DNA of 64,000 nucleotides, taken from NCBI GenBank assembly GCA_949987705.1, contig OX465285.1, positions 89,537,975 through 89,601,974 on the forward strand, read 5' to 3'. Position numbers and translations under genes: made by a program. Positions 37,809 to 51,600 of the stretch are shown here, in pieces (the stretch's first letter is position 1; every line of letters starts with the position of its first letter). The notes under the pieces are model-generated. The model was not told where the DNA came from. It saw only the letters and a program-made list of their open reading frames with translations, and ran no database searches. The stretch comes from Thereva unica. Its lineage: Eukaryota; Arthropoda; Insecta; Diptera; Therevidae.

Positions 37809-39475
37809 TGGGTATGGATCTTTTGTCTATCTGGCCAGAGCTGCGTATGCAGGCCGATCTTAGATGTCATCATGGTCTTTTGGGCCACCAAAACTTCTAG
37901 GCCCGCTATTCTAAATCGTCAGCTGTCAGATATTAACGTGATACAGCGCAAAAGTCGAGATTTATTTTCAATGAAACATATAAATTCGTTTATAATATTT
38001 TTACGGACTTTTCTGCCCTAGTCGAAAGCGCAATTTTTTAAGGATATCAACGCTTAAAGTATCTTTCAAAAACTACATATCTAACACTAAAATTTTAGTG
38101 CCTTTCATTGTGATATAATAGAGATTATTGAAATTATTTATTAAAGCATGACCTTCCTACTGGATTACCCAAGCACAGTATACATTACATCCAGGCATAA
38201 TACGCAAATCTTCCCAACAACAAAAAAATCCACCATATTTTAAAAGGAAAAACCTTCATTTTCTTCTTATCCTTTCCTTCAATCATAAAATAATTTGTAA
38301 TCTTAAGCAATCTATACCAACACGCACCATTTTCCCTTGGCGTATATCCCCAACATATCAGAAGATAGTCTGGTGAGATTATGGTGTTTCAGGGATGTCT
38401 TTGTTGACACCCTATTCACTTCGCCCGAACAATGAATTTATCCTTGCCAAGGAATCCTATGCCTTTAAGCATCCAGACAAAAGGCACAAAAGCCTTTCTC
38501 AACTCTTGAGTTTCAAGGGATAAAATTTTTGGTAGGCAGAGGCTAGAGAATCTCACTCTCTCGCGCGCGCCCTGGCATAAAATAATAAATTGGTTTACGA
38601 CATGACAGACTAAAAGCGAACGGATGGATATCAAGGTGAGAGTGATATCGCTCCTTTCATTGAGGTGAGTAACTCAAAGGTATAATGTGATTAGAATATA
38701 TTTCTTGGGAATAACCTTACCGAAGGTGGAAAAAGAAAAGGTGTTAAAGTGATTAAATTATTTTTCTATTGACTGAATACGTGTTAAGTAGTGTTCTATA
38801 CATATACATGTAACTGAATTGATATGGTTTATGTAGTGGTGTAAATGATTTTGCGATTTTCATCAATAACAGTGTTTTGAATGGAATTTTATATTTTGTG
38901 ATGAAATTGCGAAATTTGTACAACATGTAAAAGGGAGTTGAGTAACTTAATCGGAAATGGATACTTTTGTGTGCTTCGTGTCTGCATCATATTCTGGAAA
39001 GTAAAATTACTCAGCTTTGCAAAAATCTTTGAAAAACAAAATTTTGGGAACATACTACAAATGAAACTATACAGAAGTCAGTGCAACGCTGTTATTGAGG
39101 TGCCCATTCAAAAGACCAATTTAGCCTATCGGAGTATTCACCTCCTCCGAACAGGCGGCTTGTCGATGTCAAAACAGGAACGAAAGCTGGAATCAAAACA
39201 TTGAACATGGTAGTACAGATGGACACATACACATTGTTTGCTTGAAACCAACAAAGATTATTATAATCGGACAATCAATTGAGTTACCAATTATTCACTG
39301 CCTCTCCCCAAATACCAATCACCTTAAACGAATGAACGCATTTGAAAAAAAGTGGTTGGACGGTGAACTTTAGTCCTTTTGACTGTTCTACTTATCTATT
39401 TAGATTGAAAGAACACTTACTTAAGACAGCCTTTTGATCTAGTCATATTCATACCAAAACGTACAGGTTACGCCA
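37809..39475. other. No gene seen
   Basis: No repeats or motifs noticed. A frame at 38938-39204 has no family signature. Confidence 0.6.
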
Positions 39476-39600
39476 TCTAGACCTTCGGTATTTAAACATT
39501 GAATGACTCTGCGACTTTTCAGCCGATTTCGACGAATGTACACGATTCTGAAACGTTATTCAGTACCATTTTAGATATATAAGTGAATGCACAACGAAAG
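39476..39600 (+). repeat. Dispersed CGCCATCTAGACCTTC repeat, copy 1
   Basis: CGCCATCTAGACCTTCGGTATTT-type sequence followed by TTGAAT..CTC..AGCCGATTT matches 52317-52440. It lies immediately upstream of the mariner fragment, so it may be the element's 5' flank. Confidence 0.6.
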
Positions 39601-39662
39601 AACCCGCTGAACTTGTAGAGTTTTAATTTGAAAACAATCGTTCAATTTTGAAAACTGTGCCT

Positions 39663-40015
39663 GCTTATTAGATGATTTTTGGGACAAAATGTTGATGACA
39701 GAAGAGGCTCATTTGACACTCTCTGGCGGAGTCAATAAACAAAACTGTCGAATTATGGGAGCGTAGAACCAGTAGACCCAAGTCTCTGTTTTGGGCCGGA
39801 GTGTGATCAAAAACCATCATCGGAACATTTTTCTTTAAAATTGGAGAAACCATCGACGGCGAACGCTGTCGTTTGATATTGGCACAGCTTGTGTGTCCAA
39901 AAATGCATGAAAAAGGTCTGACGAACTTATATTTTCAACAAGATGGCGCACCTTGCCACATTTGGAGTGGCCTGCTTGTTCTCCGAATTTAACAGCATCA
40001 GCCTTATTTCTGTGG
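39663..40015 (+). pseudogene. Broken mariner-type transposase fragment
   Basis: Plus-strand pieces read TEEAHLTLSGGVNKQNCRIMG (39699-39760), then after stops and shifts FKIGETIDGERC and LYFQQDGAPCH (39928). These match the SDEAHF..G.VNKQN.RIWG and FQQDGA.CH blocks around the first two catalytic aspartates of mariner-like transposases; the first aspartate position now reads TEEAH. SPNLTA follows, where SPDLTP would hold the third catalytic aspartate. At least two frameshifts and several stops are present. No terminal inverted repeats were found nearby. Confidence 0.75.
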
Positions 40016-40086
40016 CGTTACGACTAACACAAAACTAACATACGAGCCGGAATAGCTTCTATAACACTCGAAATGGTGAGCAATCT

Positions 40087-40680
40087 TATGTAGGATACCC
40101 GAAAAACAGCTTCCACATCTTCTCAGATAGTCAGGTAGCTCTGAAAGCCCTGCGCTCTTGTACAAACAGTTCTAAAACTACCACTGAATGTCAAAGATCT
40201 CTTAACGAGATGGCTTAACAGTTCAGAACCCTTCTCGTATGGGTGCCCGGTCACCAAAATATAGAGGATAAATTGTAAAGCTGACGAACAGGCTAGGAAA
40301 GGCACGACCGCCACTCTTCTTCCAGGAAAGGAAAAAGTTTGTATGCCTTGGGCCACTTTTAAACTCCGATGCAAATAGCACAAACTGCAATGAATGAAAA
40401 AAACATTGGATGGATCTTAATAAATGCACTTTGGCCAAATTAACCTGGTCCCTCTTATGATCTCAGGCGAACTACTTCACTATTGAGCCTCGGGAGACAA
40501 GACCTCTCAGTTATAATGGGAGTGCTGACCGGACACGGTCTGATAAGAACAGGTCTAGGTCTTGATACCTACGAATTTTGCAGAAGCTGTAAGAATACGG
40601 ACGAGGAGGAAAGTGCACAACATCTTCTCTGTCACTGCCCAGCCCTAAGTAAAAGGAGGCTAACCAACCCTTGAACCCTT
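40087..40680 (+). pseudogene. RNase H and zinc-knuckle tail of a LINE ORF2
   Basis: The plus strand reads SFHIFSDSQVALKALRS (from 40106), VWVPGHQNIEDKL (40228), then LSLGRQDLSVIMGVLTGHGL and CRSCKNTDEEESAQHLLCHC ending at 40673. The first two are RNase H motifs (DSQ.A..AL and the WVPGH..I.GN..AD box, here with GN..AD lost); the last is the CxxC..HxxxxC knuckle usual at the end of R1/LOA-like ORF2 proteins. Stops interrupt the first half. It starts abruptly just after the mariner fragment. Confidence 0.8.
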
Positions 40681-40835
40681 TCTAAAAGTGGTAAGTGGTT
40701 TGCGGAAATCTCGAGCATGGAGATTCATTACTCTTCGAGATGGTTTAGCGAAAAAACGACACTTTAACATCAGGTTTAAAATGTTATCACTATGGCATCA
40801 CAATGTGCCTATTCTTTTGGCCTAAGTCTAAGAGC

Positions 40836-41198
40836 TTGAAAAGTTTAGTCGCGGTAGAGCTGAAATTTGGACCACCGTATATGATGTGGAGTTGAGTTCA
40901 CTTGGGGTTGAAGTAGAGTTGAACTGACACAATAACATTTTTGTGTGAAATTCTCATTAATACTTTATTTAACTTTTTTGAAAAACATGGAGGGTAATAG
41001 GAACGAAATAATGCAAGCTACATCAAAGACACACTTCATGAATGGTAAACAAACAAAACAAATATCACTTCAACCCAATTACAACTCAACCCGCGTATAC
41101 AAAGCGAAATATCATCTCGACGCAGGTAGGAGAGCTAAAATGAGCTGATTGGACCCAGTTTTAACTCGACCCCCGTTTATATCTGGGTTGAACTTAGG
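40836..41198 (+). repeat. Dispersed ~370-bp repeat, GTTGAG-rich ends, copy 1
   Basis: Aligns along its length with the reverse complement of 54417-54809: shared blocks include CGACCACCGTATATGATG (GGACC here), GTGAAATTCTCATT, GGTAAACAAACA and CAACCCAATTACAA. Both ends are rich in GTTGA motifs and partly inverted. No coding capacity. Confidence 0.8.
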
Positions 41199-43799
41199 TT
41201 AAACTTCGGTTGAACCTTGTCATAATCGGTTGGTCGGTCGGGATAATCTTATTTCTCAGATATATTAAATTTGCATACATTGACGTGTTACGTCCATCAA
41301 TGATCAATCTACTGTATATAGGAGTTTTTCTTAAAGGACCCTAAAAGTATGCAGAAAAGGCCCGCAAAGAAACATGCTATGAGGAAGACAATAGCTGGTC
41401 CACCGCGATGCTAAGCTGAAATGAATTGGCGAACCTGGACTGGGTCAAACTTTTATTGATCAAATAAATAGTTTGTCAGCTTATAATCGCTGAAATAAAC
41501 TTGAATCGTGAGAACGAATTGACTTTAGTGATCGAGTTGAATTGGTTTAGATCTCGCAATTACAATTAATTCATAACTGTGGCAGTATTAATCAAATTAT
41601 AGCACAAAAGTTTTGTATTCAATATTTAGAAAGAAAACTGAAAACCTTTTTCTTCTCTTTCACCCCAAAAAACTTTTAATCCAAATAATTTAACTAAATA
41701 AAAAGAAGTACACCCCGTAACATTAATAATAACTTCTTCCCCAGGTCCATAAAAAAGGCAGTTTCATGTTGCTGGTCTATTTTTAAGACCAACTTTTTTT
41801 TTTATAATGTAATAAAAACCCTAAAAAGTAGTAAAAATGTTTGTCATACCTGAAATTTTACATCTCGCAAAATTACAGTCTGGGAGCGATGTTTCTCTCT
41901 ACTTTCAGGCAAAATTTGCACAGGCAATTCTAGAGAATTTTATGCAATAAAATTAATCCCCAGCAATTTTTTATATTAAATTACATCTGCTAACTGCCGT
42001 CTCCTTTCAGCACGTCCTTTTCGTGCTTTTTTATGTTGGGAAGGATGCCATAAATTTACGTTTTTCGCTTTACAAATATACGAAGTAAAAAAAAAACCCG
42101 AAATGATTTTTTTGGAACTAACTGGAAGAGAAAAGTTTCTTTTTAAAAGAAAGCCACGTCTTACAAATGGCGCTTTTTGTCATTTTAAAGATGCCATCTC
42201 TGGGGTGATATTCGTGATTCGTTTTTTTTTTTTTTTTTTTTTGTAGAGGGTGTTTGTTGCAGATGAGACAAATATGACATTAAGGAAGTCTCTTGCCCAG
42301 ATAGTACTGTTTTAGGCAGGTGTAGTTGGGGGCTGTAATGAACACATATATTTTTTTGGGGTGGTTAATTTATGTACAAGAAAATTGTGGTTGGAAATTA
42401 TTCGCTGTTAAGTTTGTTAGATGGTGGAGACGTGCGATGATTTTGTTATAAGTAGAAATAGGTTACTTACTTATTCAATGTATCAACTGGGATTTGGTTA
42501 TGGTCCAATGTGAAGAGTATAATCCCCAATGTTCTGCGCACTAAGGGCATTAGTCTCGGTCTAAAGGGGCCATCCAAGACACAGCAGCTCGTCCCGGCAA
42601 AGTTCAATTGGTTTCACACAGATGGAGCTCGCACCCAGAGCTCAGCGCACAGGTTCTTGTCCCGAACTAAGCTAAATCAAAACTGCTCGAATCAACTGCA
42701 TAATTCTGTGGTGTCTCCATGGTGTTTTTTCATGAGAGATAGCCTGCCGTTACACTAATACACGAGTGATCTATTAGTACAAATGGCCCCAAGCCAAGAC
42801 AAAACATCACCGTGTGTTGGGAAATTCAGAGCGAGGGGTGACTGGATTTTCGGTTGGATTTTTATTGGCCATTTATTGTCTTGCTCGTATATGGGGAATT
42901 CCGGAGACCAATTGCGCCGAGACATCCATTGAAATTGTTTTTTCTTGAGTCCAGGATATTTTGGACGATAGATAGATTTCGTAACCAAAAATAAAAACCA
43001 CCGTGTGCAACAAACGCGAACCCGAAAATCAGAGGTTAAGCAAGGAAACCCCTCAATTTCGGCTTATATTGGGCGCTAGGAACTGGCGTTTACTATACGG
43101 CGAACGGGCATTCTATTGGTCTTGGGTACCGTGGACTAAGGGGAAGGAACTGAAGTGGTGACCCTCCCTCCAGAAGCGGAAGCAGGTTCCTGTGGCGTAT
43201 TTTTAGTTTAGTAAGTGTTGCAAGGCTGGATCGACTGAAGGGTGCGGGAGATAAAGATCCAACCAGGCCTAACCAGTAAACAGGAAACCATCCCTGTGGT
43301 GGCAAAAAATGGGGTATACTACCGTGAAGGCTGCTTATGAGTAAGGACTGGTCTTAGCATTACTGAAAAGCATCGGACGTACTGAACGAGAGGACCTATA
43401 TAGGAGGACTAAGCGTCTCCTAGATATTTTAGCCGTGTAGTGACTATTACTATTGTTGTTTTTTTTTTCACTTGAACTTTCACTAGTATTATTATTTTTG
43501 ATTACCGTTTTACAATTGTATACACTAAGTTTTAATTAGTCAATTGATAATGTGAAGAGTTACGAGTTGAGGGGTTCAGTTACAGCATGTCCTTAAATGT
43601 TTACAGATTGTTGAGATTGTTAAGGCTCCTTTCTAGAAATAGTAAGGTTGTGTTAATTTTCATTGATTCCCGTTGTTGGGCGCATAATTGTGATATTTTT
43701 GTATAAAAACGTCTTGGTGCCAGGACGGGTTTTCCTTTTTTTCAGGCCCCCTAGGGAAAAAATAATAAAAAAAAAAAAACAAAAAAAAAACCTTGAGGG
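41199..43799. other. No gene seen
   Basis: AT-rich up to 42.5 kb with the T run. The 43.0-43.4 kb stretch is more mixed, and the A-rich tail at 43760-43792 ends it. Confidence 0.55.
42222..42242. repeat. T homopolymer
   Basis: About 21 consecutive T. Confidence 0.95.
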
Positions 43800-43995
43800 G
43801 AGATTCACCGGTTCAGGTGAGTGGTAGTGCTGTATGTTAAGTGGTATCTCCAGAGTCTCTTCACTCCGCGACCTTCCGATGAGCCAGCCCTACTCTTGAG
43901 ACCCGGGGTACCGCCGATGATCAGGTTGCGTTGAATTATTTTGTTCCAAATTTTTGTTTGTTTTTGTAGATGGATCCGAGGTTGGCTCCTTCGGG
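43800..43995 (-). repeat. Dispersed repeat of GGGGGTCTTGG type, copy 3
   Basis: Reversed, it reads GCCAACCTCGGATCC, CTACAAAAACAAACA, GGGTCTCAAGAGTAGGGCTG, GACTCTGGAGATACCACTT. Just to its left (43760-43792) is an A-rich tail with interspersed T and C, as at the 3' end of a LINE or SINE inserted in plus sense. Confidence 0.6.
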
Positions 43996-46900
43996 CAACT
44001 AACCCACGGCTCTAAGTACAATAATCTGACTGGCTCGAGGTTCGATCCTGAAGAGGCCTAAAAATTTGGTCTCATTGAAATGGATTCAAGCCAAATTTGA
44101 TTCAAACTGGTTGGTTCCTTTGTGTATGGGGGCTTTTAGAGATCAAAATTTTATATAAAATATATATCGAAATTGTATCAGTTACTGAACCAATTGAAGT
44201 TTCTAATGAATAAAATATCTCTTAATATTCGTGCAAAAGGTTAATAAAGCCAATTTTAAACCATCTTAAAGTTAGAGAGCAGCTTCGCTTAAATCTTGCT
44301 TAGATCTCATTAATAATTTATTTGTCTGTAAAACTTTTCTTCTTAAGTCCTAACCTTAAAAGATCCGCAATTTTCGTTTGACATTTCACAAGATCTAAGG
44401 AAGACGAAATAAATCATAATAACTTTCGAAAAGAAAGGTTTTTGGCTGCTATATGGTTTCCAAGCTATTAAAATTTTTTTCATGAAAGCAACCCCTCGTA
44501 TTTCAACCCTTAAAATTCATAACGACGTGACTGATATCAGCTATTATCCTAATCGTACCCTATTAGGAACTTTTCACTGCTGCATTCCGCCTGTGAAAAA
44601 TAAAAGTAAAAAACCCCGAAGTCAGCAAAAACAACTACGAAAAAAAAACCTCAAAAAAACAAAACCTCATAAGTCAATCTTCATTACTGTCATTCCTATC
44701 TACGAAATCCATAATGGAAGGCAGCATACCCAATCTAAGACAAGCGTGTGCCAGGTTTATGCTAATTTAATGGATTTCCACATCTCGCTCTAAACCTGTC
44801 TCAGTCAGTCAATCTTGAAAATCGCGCCTCCGTCTTTCGTTTTATGTTGTGCTTCCCCTCGCTGTAATTTGCCCTTACCCCATAGTTGTGTTGTTGTACT
44901 GGTACACTGTCGCGATTCGAAAAATCCTTTTTCCCTTGTCCTGTTTGTGCCATCCTGTAAAAAGTAGACAACAGGAACAACTTTTAGCTCTTATGCTGAT
45001 TTCCTCTTCCTAGCCGTTTCCGTGTATTTTTGCTGCTGGGTACCAGACCCACTACCACACCAGCATGGTCTAGCACCTCCTTAAGTTACCCTTGCGAAAA
45101 TAGACCATTTTGTGAATCGTAATTTCTCGGTTGAAGCTTTCGCAAGGACACAAATGGTATCCTTGCCGGGGCGATTATTTGTCAGTGATTCCATCTCATG
45201 TTGACATGCCTAGCATTGTCGGGGCCCCCGGAATGTATTTTTTTTTATCTTATTCCAGCATCATAGTATCCTAGTTGTCATCTTCAGCATAGGCCAGTGT
45301 GCTACCAGGAGGATGGCGGCGCTGGTATCGACCTCGGCGACGTAGCTGCCGCTGTCATATCCTTGGGAGTATTGATTTCGCATAAACGGAAAATGCAAAA
45401 CACGCAATGTCGGATGCGGAGAAGCTTTAAAGCCGGAGAACAACGGAGACGGGGCGCACAGTAGTAAAAAATATATACACATGAGGCCTACGTCTACTTT
45501 TATCTGGCGAAAGTTGAACGGAAGCGAAAATCGTATCCTTCTTTTCCCAGAATCGTTCTGCTCTCACGAGGCTCATTGCAGGAAAAAAACTTCAGCAGAA
45601 AGGACGAAGAACGTGAGGCAACGACGAGAATCGGAACAGGGGGCGGCTGGGCGACTAGCGGAGCTTTTCTACTCCCTCGGTGCGTGATGCTGATGTGTAG
45701 CCTCCTTTTGTTCTTTTATGACCTTGGCACAGTGGCCGAGTTGCTGCTCCTTGTACAAGGATACATTTTTTCCTTGTTTCAGAGAGATTCGTTCCTTGTA
45801 ATTTATGTCCTGGGTGATGGAACTTTTCGAGATAGGCTTTATGATGTGACTTACTGCCTGGGAGCTGGGTCCTTTGCCTGGGTATTTTCTGGGGCTTTTA
45901 TCCAGCATTCATGCATGAAGGCCTTAAATAAATTAGTGAAAGAGTTTTCAGCTAAAAACATCAGCTCTATCCGGCAGGATGCGTTCTTGCTACTTCATTA
46001 TTATCCTTATACAAGGACATTTCAGCATATTCCCGGGGTTGATAGCCACCAGCTTGGTCAGTTAGCAACTGTAATCTTCATCTTAGACAACGTACTTCCC
46101 TCTTAATTTTTTCTGCTGGCTGGGAGGAAAAACATCTCCAACCTAGAGTAATGTGGTTGTAGAAGTTTTATTTCAATGGCTGGTCACACTCCATCTCTCG
46201 GATGGTCCAGCAGCTATGTACATAAGCCAAAAGATCATAATTCAAGTGGAGTGTAGTAAAAATTAATGGAACATAAAAAAACTCAAGTGAAATTGATTTA
46301 AATCTGGTTTTCCCTCTAAAATAAAATTATTCGCCTCGAGTGTGTATTGAGATAGAGGGGGATGGATGAAATTAAGAAAGTGCTGCTTTTTATGTTCGAC
46401 TGTTATTGCCCGATTTACTATCTAAGAAATCTTTTGTTCATTCTTGAAAGCACTTTCGTTTTATCGTCGGTTCTTATCTATTGTCGGAGTATTGTAGTTT
46501 TTAAGTTCAGATTTTGCTTTTCAATATTCTAGAAATTGAAAGTAGAAGGTTCAGTAAACTTTCGACTCCTTCCTTAAACTATTAAAAGATTCAATCTAAA
46601 AGTTTGGGATTATTGTACTATTATTTGGCTATAAAATCTGTTTTTACGTGTTTATGCAAGTATATGTTCTTGAGGTTGATATGAGTCAAACGTATGATGT
46701 AAAATACTTTTTTTGCAATTTAAACCCTCAAGAAAAGTTAGAAACTCCCTTTTTTTCAGAGGTCTTTATTTTGCTTATTTCATTTTATGAGAAAAAAATT
46801 TAACTTAATAATTTGACACTTTCATTCCCTTCTTCATCATTCTCGGTATGAGCTTAGGTCCTTCAATCTTGTACTCCATTATCGTCTTTGTATGTAAACT

Positions 46901-48544
46901 TTGGCACTTCAGGCAAAAGTGCGAAGTGGCTTTTCGCTTTCTCACTGATAAAAAAAAACTTATAGAGATCCCCTGTCTGTCCTTTCGTTTGAAGTCCATT
47001 TTCTTCGCTGATATTACTGTAGCTAAGATGGCGCTCTATATGCCAACTTGTAGGCCTCGCCCAGGATACCTTATCTTGAAAAAAATAAATAAGTGGAAAC
47101 TCCAGCCTGAGGTAGACTTAACACTAAAAACTAAATTAGAATTGCAAGTAAATACAGACTGCATCCTTTGTTAAGAGGTACGTCTGCTTGTGGCTATTGA
47201 AATTAGTCCTTCGAAACCCCTTGAATTGCTATCACATTTCCGCAGAAATTTATGTATTTTCTATGTTTTTAGAGACGTTCAATCTCACTTCGAATTTTCT
47301 TTATTTTTCATTGATTTTTAGTATGCCGTTTTTATTACCCTTTTATCACCCCTTTATTACCCGTTTATAACCTCTGGTAAAGGAAATCCTCCAAAAAACT
47401 AAATACATATATTGCAAAAACTCGCAACAGTTTTTTTAATGTGTTGAACTAAGCTTACTGTCCGTATTCTAAAAGCAGTCACAAGCCACAACACAACAAG
47501 TGTGTGCGTGGTGAGTCTCAATTTGAGGCAATTTAGTACTCTAACTTTGCAGTCACAATTTATACAATACTCTAGTGGGTGATTAGTATACCACAGTTGT
47601 TGGTCTCACGAATCAAACTCTCAATGACAAGCACGAGCCTCAAAAGCTTGTGACTTATGACTCATCACAATTTAGAATATAGGTATTATAAGATTAGCTC
47701 TTATATGTCGTATGGTATGTTGTCCAGAAGTAACCGTAGTTTCGATAGATAGGGTAGGTTTTAGAGGGGGATTCCAATGGATCCATCGGTGCTCAAGGGG
47801 AACCTTAATACTTTACTTTACCTTGAACTCGAATATTACGTTGTACGAGCTCGTAAGTACTGACTGTGAAAAATTGTTCTCTAGGCTAGTTTTTCTATTT
47901 AGTGTTGGCGAAGTTAAAAGAGAATTAAGTATAAAACTGCAGGGGGTCGGGCTAGATTTGTATTGTGGGAAAAATATTGCCTTGTAGGCATGAGCATGAA
48001 AGCATGAATTTCAGTCGCGATAAATTTTGTTAGGCTGCTGCATTCCTACAGTCTTCAGTAACGCCGCGTTTATTGCGGATTTCTTTACCTCAAGGTGGAG
48101 TGGTACCAGATTGAAGAGAGTCTCTAGTGCTGCTTTCGGTGAAGTGCGGATGGCTCCAGTAATGGAAAATCAGGCCATCCTTTAAATTTTGGCCAAACCC
48201 TTAAACGTCGTTTTGTGTTACTAAACTGAAGTTACATAAGCTACCATGGGCCTGATGAGACGTTACTCCTCAATCATTCTGTGGTGCCAGGATTTGAGCA
48301 GATCAGGGCAATTCCTGAAAAGCTTCCCTCGAAAATCCGGTTGACTTCGCCGCTGCGTTTTCAAGGACGATATCAATGATCATCTCCTACAGCTGTGCCA
48401 ATTGCTTCCCTAGTTGAGGCTTTCTCTTGTGCTCTGATTATTTTTAAGTAGGATAAATTAAAAGGATTGTACGAAAACGATCAAGTTTATAAACGTCAGT
48501 TCATTTGGTCAAGTTTCAGGGTTTATAAACCCGTATTTGTTTCC
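43996..48544. other. No firm gene
   Basis: Apart from the doubtful 176-codon frame at 45.6-46.1 kb nothing recognisable was seen. Confidence 0.5.
45576..46106 (+). other. Open frame of 176 codons, unrecognised, probably chance
   Basis: Longest open frame not explained by a repeat or RT. It begins at a TTG with no good ATG until about residue 38 (MLMCSLLLFF). The predicted peptide has leucine/phenylalanine-rich stretches (residues 38-60) but no family motif. No splice or polyadenylation context was noted, and similar length frames arise by chance in a window of this size. Confidence 0.15.
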
Positions 48545-48640
48545 ATTAAAAAAGGCTGAAAACCGTAGGGCCATCATATGCCCCTTGAACAGCCAAGCGG
48601 ACGGCGTTCGCCCGTTGTAAGGTAATTTTATATATTTACT
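48545..48640 (+). repeat. Dispersed repeat with GTTCGCCCGTTGTAAGG end, copy 2
   Basis: CCATTAAAAAAGGCTGAAAA, GGGCCATCATATGCCCC and GTTCGCCCGTTGTAAGG (48606-48622) in the same order as the 20.2-kb copy. The upstream half is missing. Confidence 0.7.
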
Positions 48641-51600
48641 CGATAATTAGAAGAAAAATGTATACAAACCTAAACATAGCATCTTAAAGCCACAAAGTAG
48701 CTGTATACTAACTTTATTTTGTATCTTAATTGTGACAAGCAATACGTTTGGTTCAAAGCTATATTGGCCATCTATATTGAAACTTCGACAAATACGTACT
48801 AATTAATCAATAATGGATTGATAATAAATTTCAATCTTTGCTTATATAACGACATTACCGATGTGGTTCTATTTGTGGCCGCTATTTCCCTCCCTCATAC
48901 CCTGTTTGGTAGTTCCTGCACCAATTATCACTTCTGTAGCCATATTTGTGCTAGATGAAAGCTTGCAAGGGTTTTATCCTGGTTATTTCTTAATTTATGT
49001 TGGAGCTGCTTTCTAATGCCTCAAAGACAAGGCAGAACAAAGCCAACAAATGTAATGAACACCTAAACCGACCTCGTTAAAGTCTTTAGGTAGATATTTT
49101 TCTGCACCACTCATTAATTCTGATTCAACATTTCACCAAGCAACAGTATCTAAAATCATGACATTTCAAGGACGTATCTAAAAATGGTTATTCATTACGA
49201 TGGCAAAACTCTTCAGACTAAACCACTTTGTACCAATCACATTCTAAAGCAAAATGATCCTGAAACTACATCAAAGCACACAACTCACAACCAGCCCAAA
49301 ATTTATCCAATAAGTGTCCCGCCGCTTCGTATCATTTTATCAACTCAATACTCATTTCTACACCATGGTACTATTTTTGTATCTTTTGGATCCAATAAAG
49401 AAGTTTAAGAACTTTTAAACTTCTTTCACCAATTACCAGTTTCCATTTATAAAACTTTCCTGACGAGAGTCTCTGACACATTCTCAATTACGCTTTTCGA
49501 TGATTTTCATCAAAACTAGCGACAATCAAATTACGACAAGTTGAAAGGAAAACCCAATTCAATTTCTAATTAAAGGCGTCGAAATAGGCACCCCAGACTC
49601 CAAGGTAAACAACCTCCAACAGAGGAGACATACTCTCTCGCATTGAGGTAACACCTACCACCACCGAATGGGAATCTGCTCTTCTTGCCTCAATCTAGTT
49701 ACAAACTTGCAACATAAGATTTACGATGAATTGGTGTCTTCGTTTTAGTTAGAGTGGGGTTAGAGTGGGGGAGGGGAGTTAGCAACTTTGAGAAGGTGGA
49801 ATCAATTATTACTTCCAGGAATCCAAACTTTAGGTTCGAACAATAAACGACGGGGTTTGGGGTGACTCCTTCTTGAGTTTATCTCGATCTATTGAAGTTA
49901 TAACGAACTGAGCTCCATACACCACATGTGATTTTTGCTCCATCTCCGGCGGGCGTAACAAGGCATAAGCGACAATAAATTTGCATAGTAACCTCCTTGT
50001 AACCTGGATTTAAGTTATCACATCTGTTTGATGAACTATACGACTTCCATTCCCAGGGCTTATGAGAGAGACACTGACTGTCCGTGTGGAGGAGAAACTT
50101 TTCATAGAAACGTCTTTGTCGTTCTTGGAGCCTCTCCGCAGCAATTTTCTGTCGAGCATAGATATATATATATACACTGAGGTCCTTATAAACCTAGAAA
50201 ACATCCTTCCCTACATCAAATGTATTTTAATCCCACAAATTATTGTGCTGGAAGGGAAATTGGTGTAGTTCCCAAAGGATATGCATACACATCCACCAGA
50301 ATGAATTCAAAGGTGCCTTTCCTCGGTACATCCCGGATATTCTGTGGTATACATCTTGTTGTGCTGTGCAGTCATTAAGCGCGATACAAATGAACCTCCG
50401 CCCCCGCTGTGACTCTCTTCATTAATGAAATTCCTTGCGAACACCTTGTCCCGTTCAAAAAGTTAAATTACAGCACTGCCAGGCTAGAGCTCTTCCATAT
50501 ACTATATTGTATACTATACTTATACACACGCTCTCTTGTTATTAGATTTCAGTTTAAGTCAATTATCCTGGGACCCGCTCCTCGGCTCGGATCTAAGGCT
50601 GTATAGTGTAAATTGTCTTTCAATAATCCTTACGAACTGATTCATAAGGGATAAAGGATAGGTTGGCAGTGATTTGAACCTTAACCCACTTAAGATTCAT
50701 AAATTCTAAAGCAATTACGTTTTTAAATGCATCTCGTTCGGTCGTTTGTCTTCCTGATGGTGTTCCAGCAGGATGGAAGCCTGACGTTTAAGTCGAAAGG
50801 ATAATTTATTCTTAAGCTATCTTGTCTGTTGGAGATTTTCGGGCACAATCTTAGCTGGATTGAAAAATATTTTTCTTAAATTTTTCTTCCTTGGTGGTGG
50901 GGGAGGGGGAGAAAAATGAATATAATTGAATTTTAGGAGTTGGGCCAAGCGGAAAATAGAATGGCTCTACTGGCGAAATTATGTTGGAAATCCCTGATTT
51001 TTGACCAAGTACCACCACTACAAGTGACTACGGCCGGATTTATAAGTGATTATGCACCATTAAAGAAAATTTTCTAGGATATTTTCATTTGGTGTTTGTG
51101 TATTTTAGTATAAACGCGATCAATATCAGCACCAGAATATTTCGGGGATGTTTTCTTAAAGTCACGTTTTCTGTGTAGATCGCGCATCCGTAGAGATTTA
51201 TCACGTACACGAAACTTTGAAGATATATCAACTAATTATCAAAGATTTAATTGAAAAAATATATACTATATAGATATTAAGTATATTAAACACGTGCACA
51301 AGGATGCAGTACAACGTTCCCCAAATCAAGCTCAGACTACCTTGGATTACTTTTTCACTAGGGTATGCGATCTAGTTACCTTTTTTGTAATAAAAGCACG
51401 TTCTGTTGATTGATCAAAGAAACCTATTTCTGGATGAGTTCTGATTGTATTCGTTGCAGCTGTAGACCTTGGCTTGATTCATTTTCAAAACAAACAAACA
51501 AAAGATAATGACAATTCCGACTGTTTTTGAACAAACATTACATAGAAGACTTGAAGTGTTGTAATTTTGTTTTATTTTTTTAAAAAGTGGGACGCTCCAT

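Noticed and set aside
37089..37863. Open frames of 173-176 codons on both strands
   Set aside because: Both lie in the 123-bp tandem array; the unit is a multiple of three, so openness on both strands follows from the repeat.
43300..43345. Possible LINE motif YTVKAAYE
   Set aside because: Only a few residues in one frame, with no neighbouring RT or endonuclease blocks.
43975..44065. tRNA-like GGTTCGATCC box
   Set aside because: No cloverleaf or A box at the right distance; it lies at the edge of a dispersed repeat.
45576..46106. 176-codon frame as a membrane protein gene
   Set aside because: No ATG start, no family motif and no supporting gene structure.
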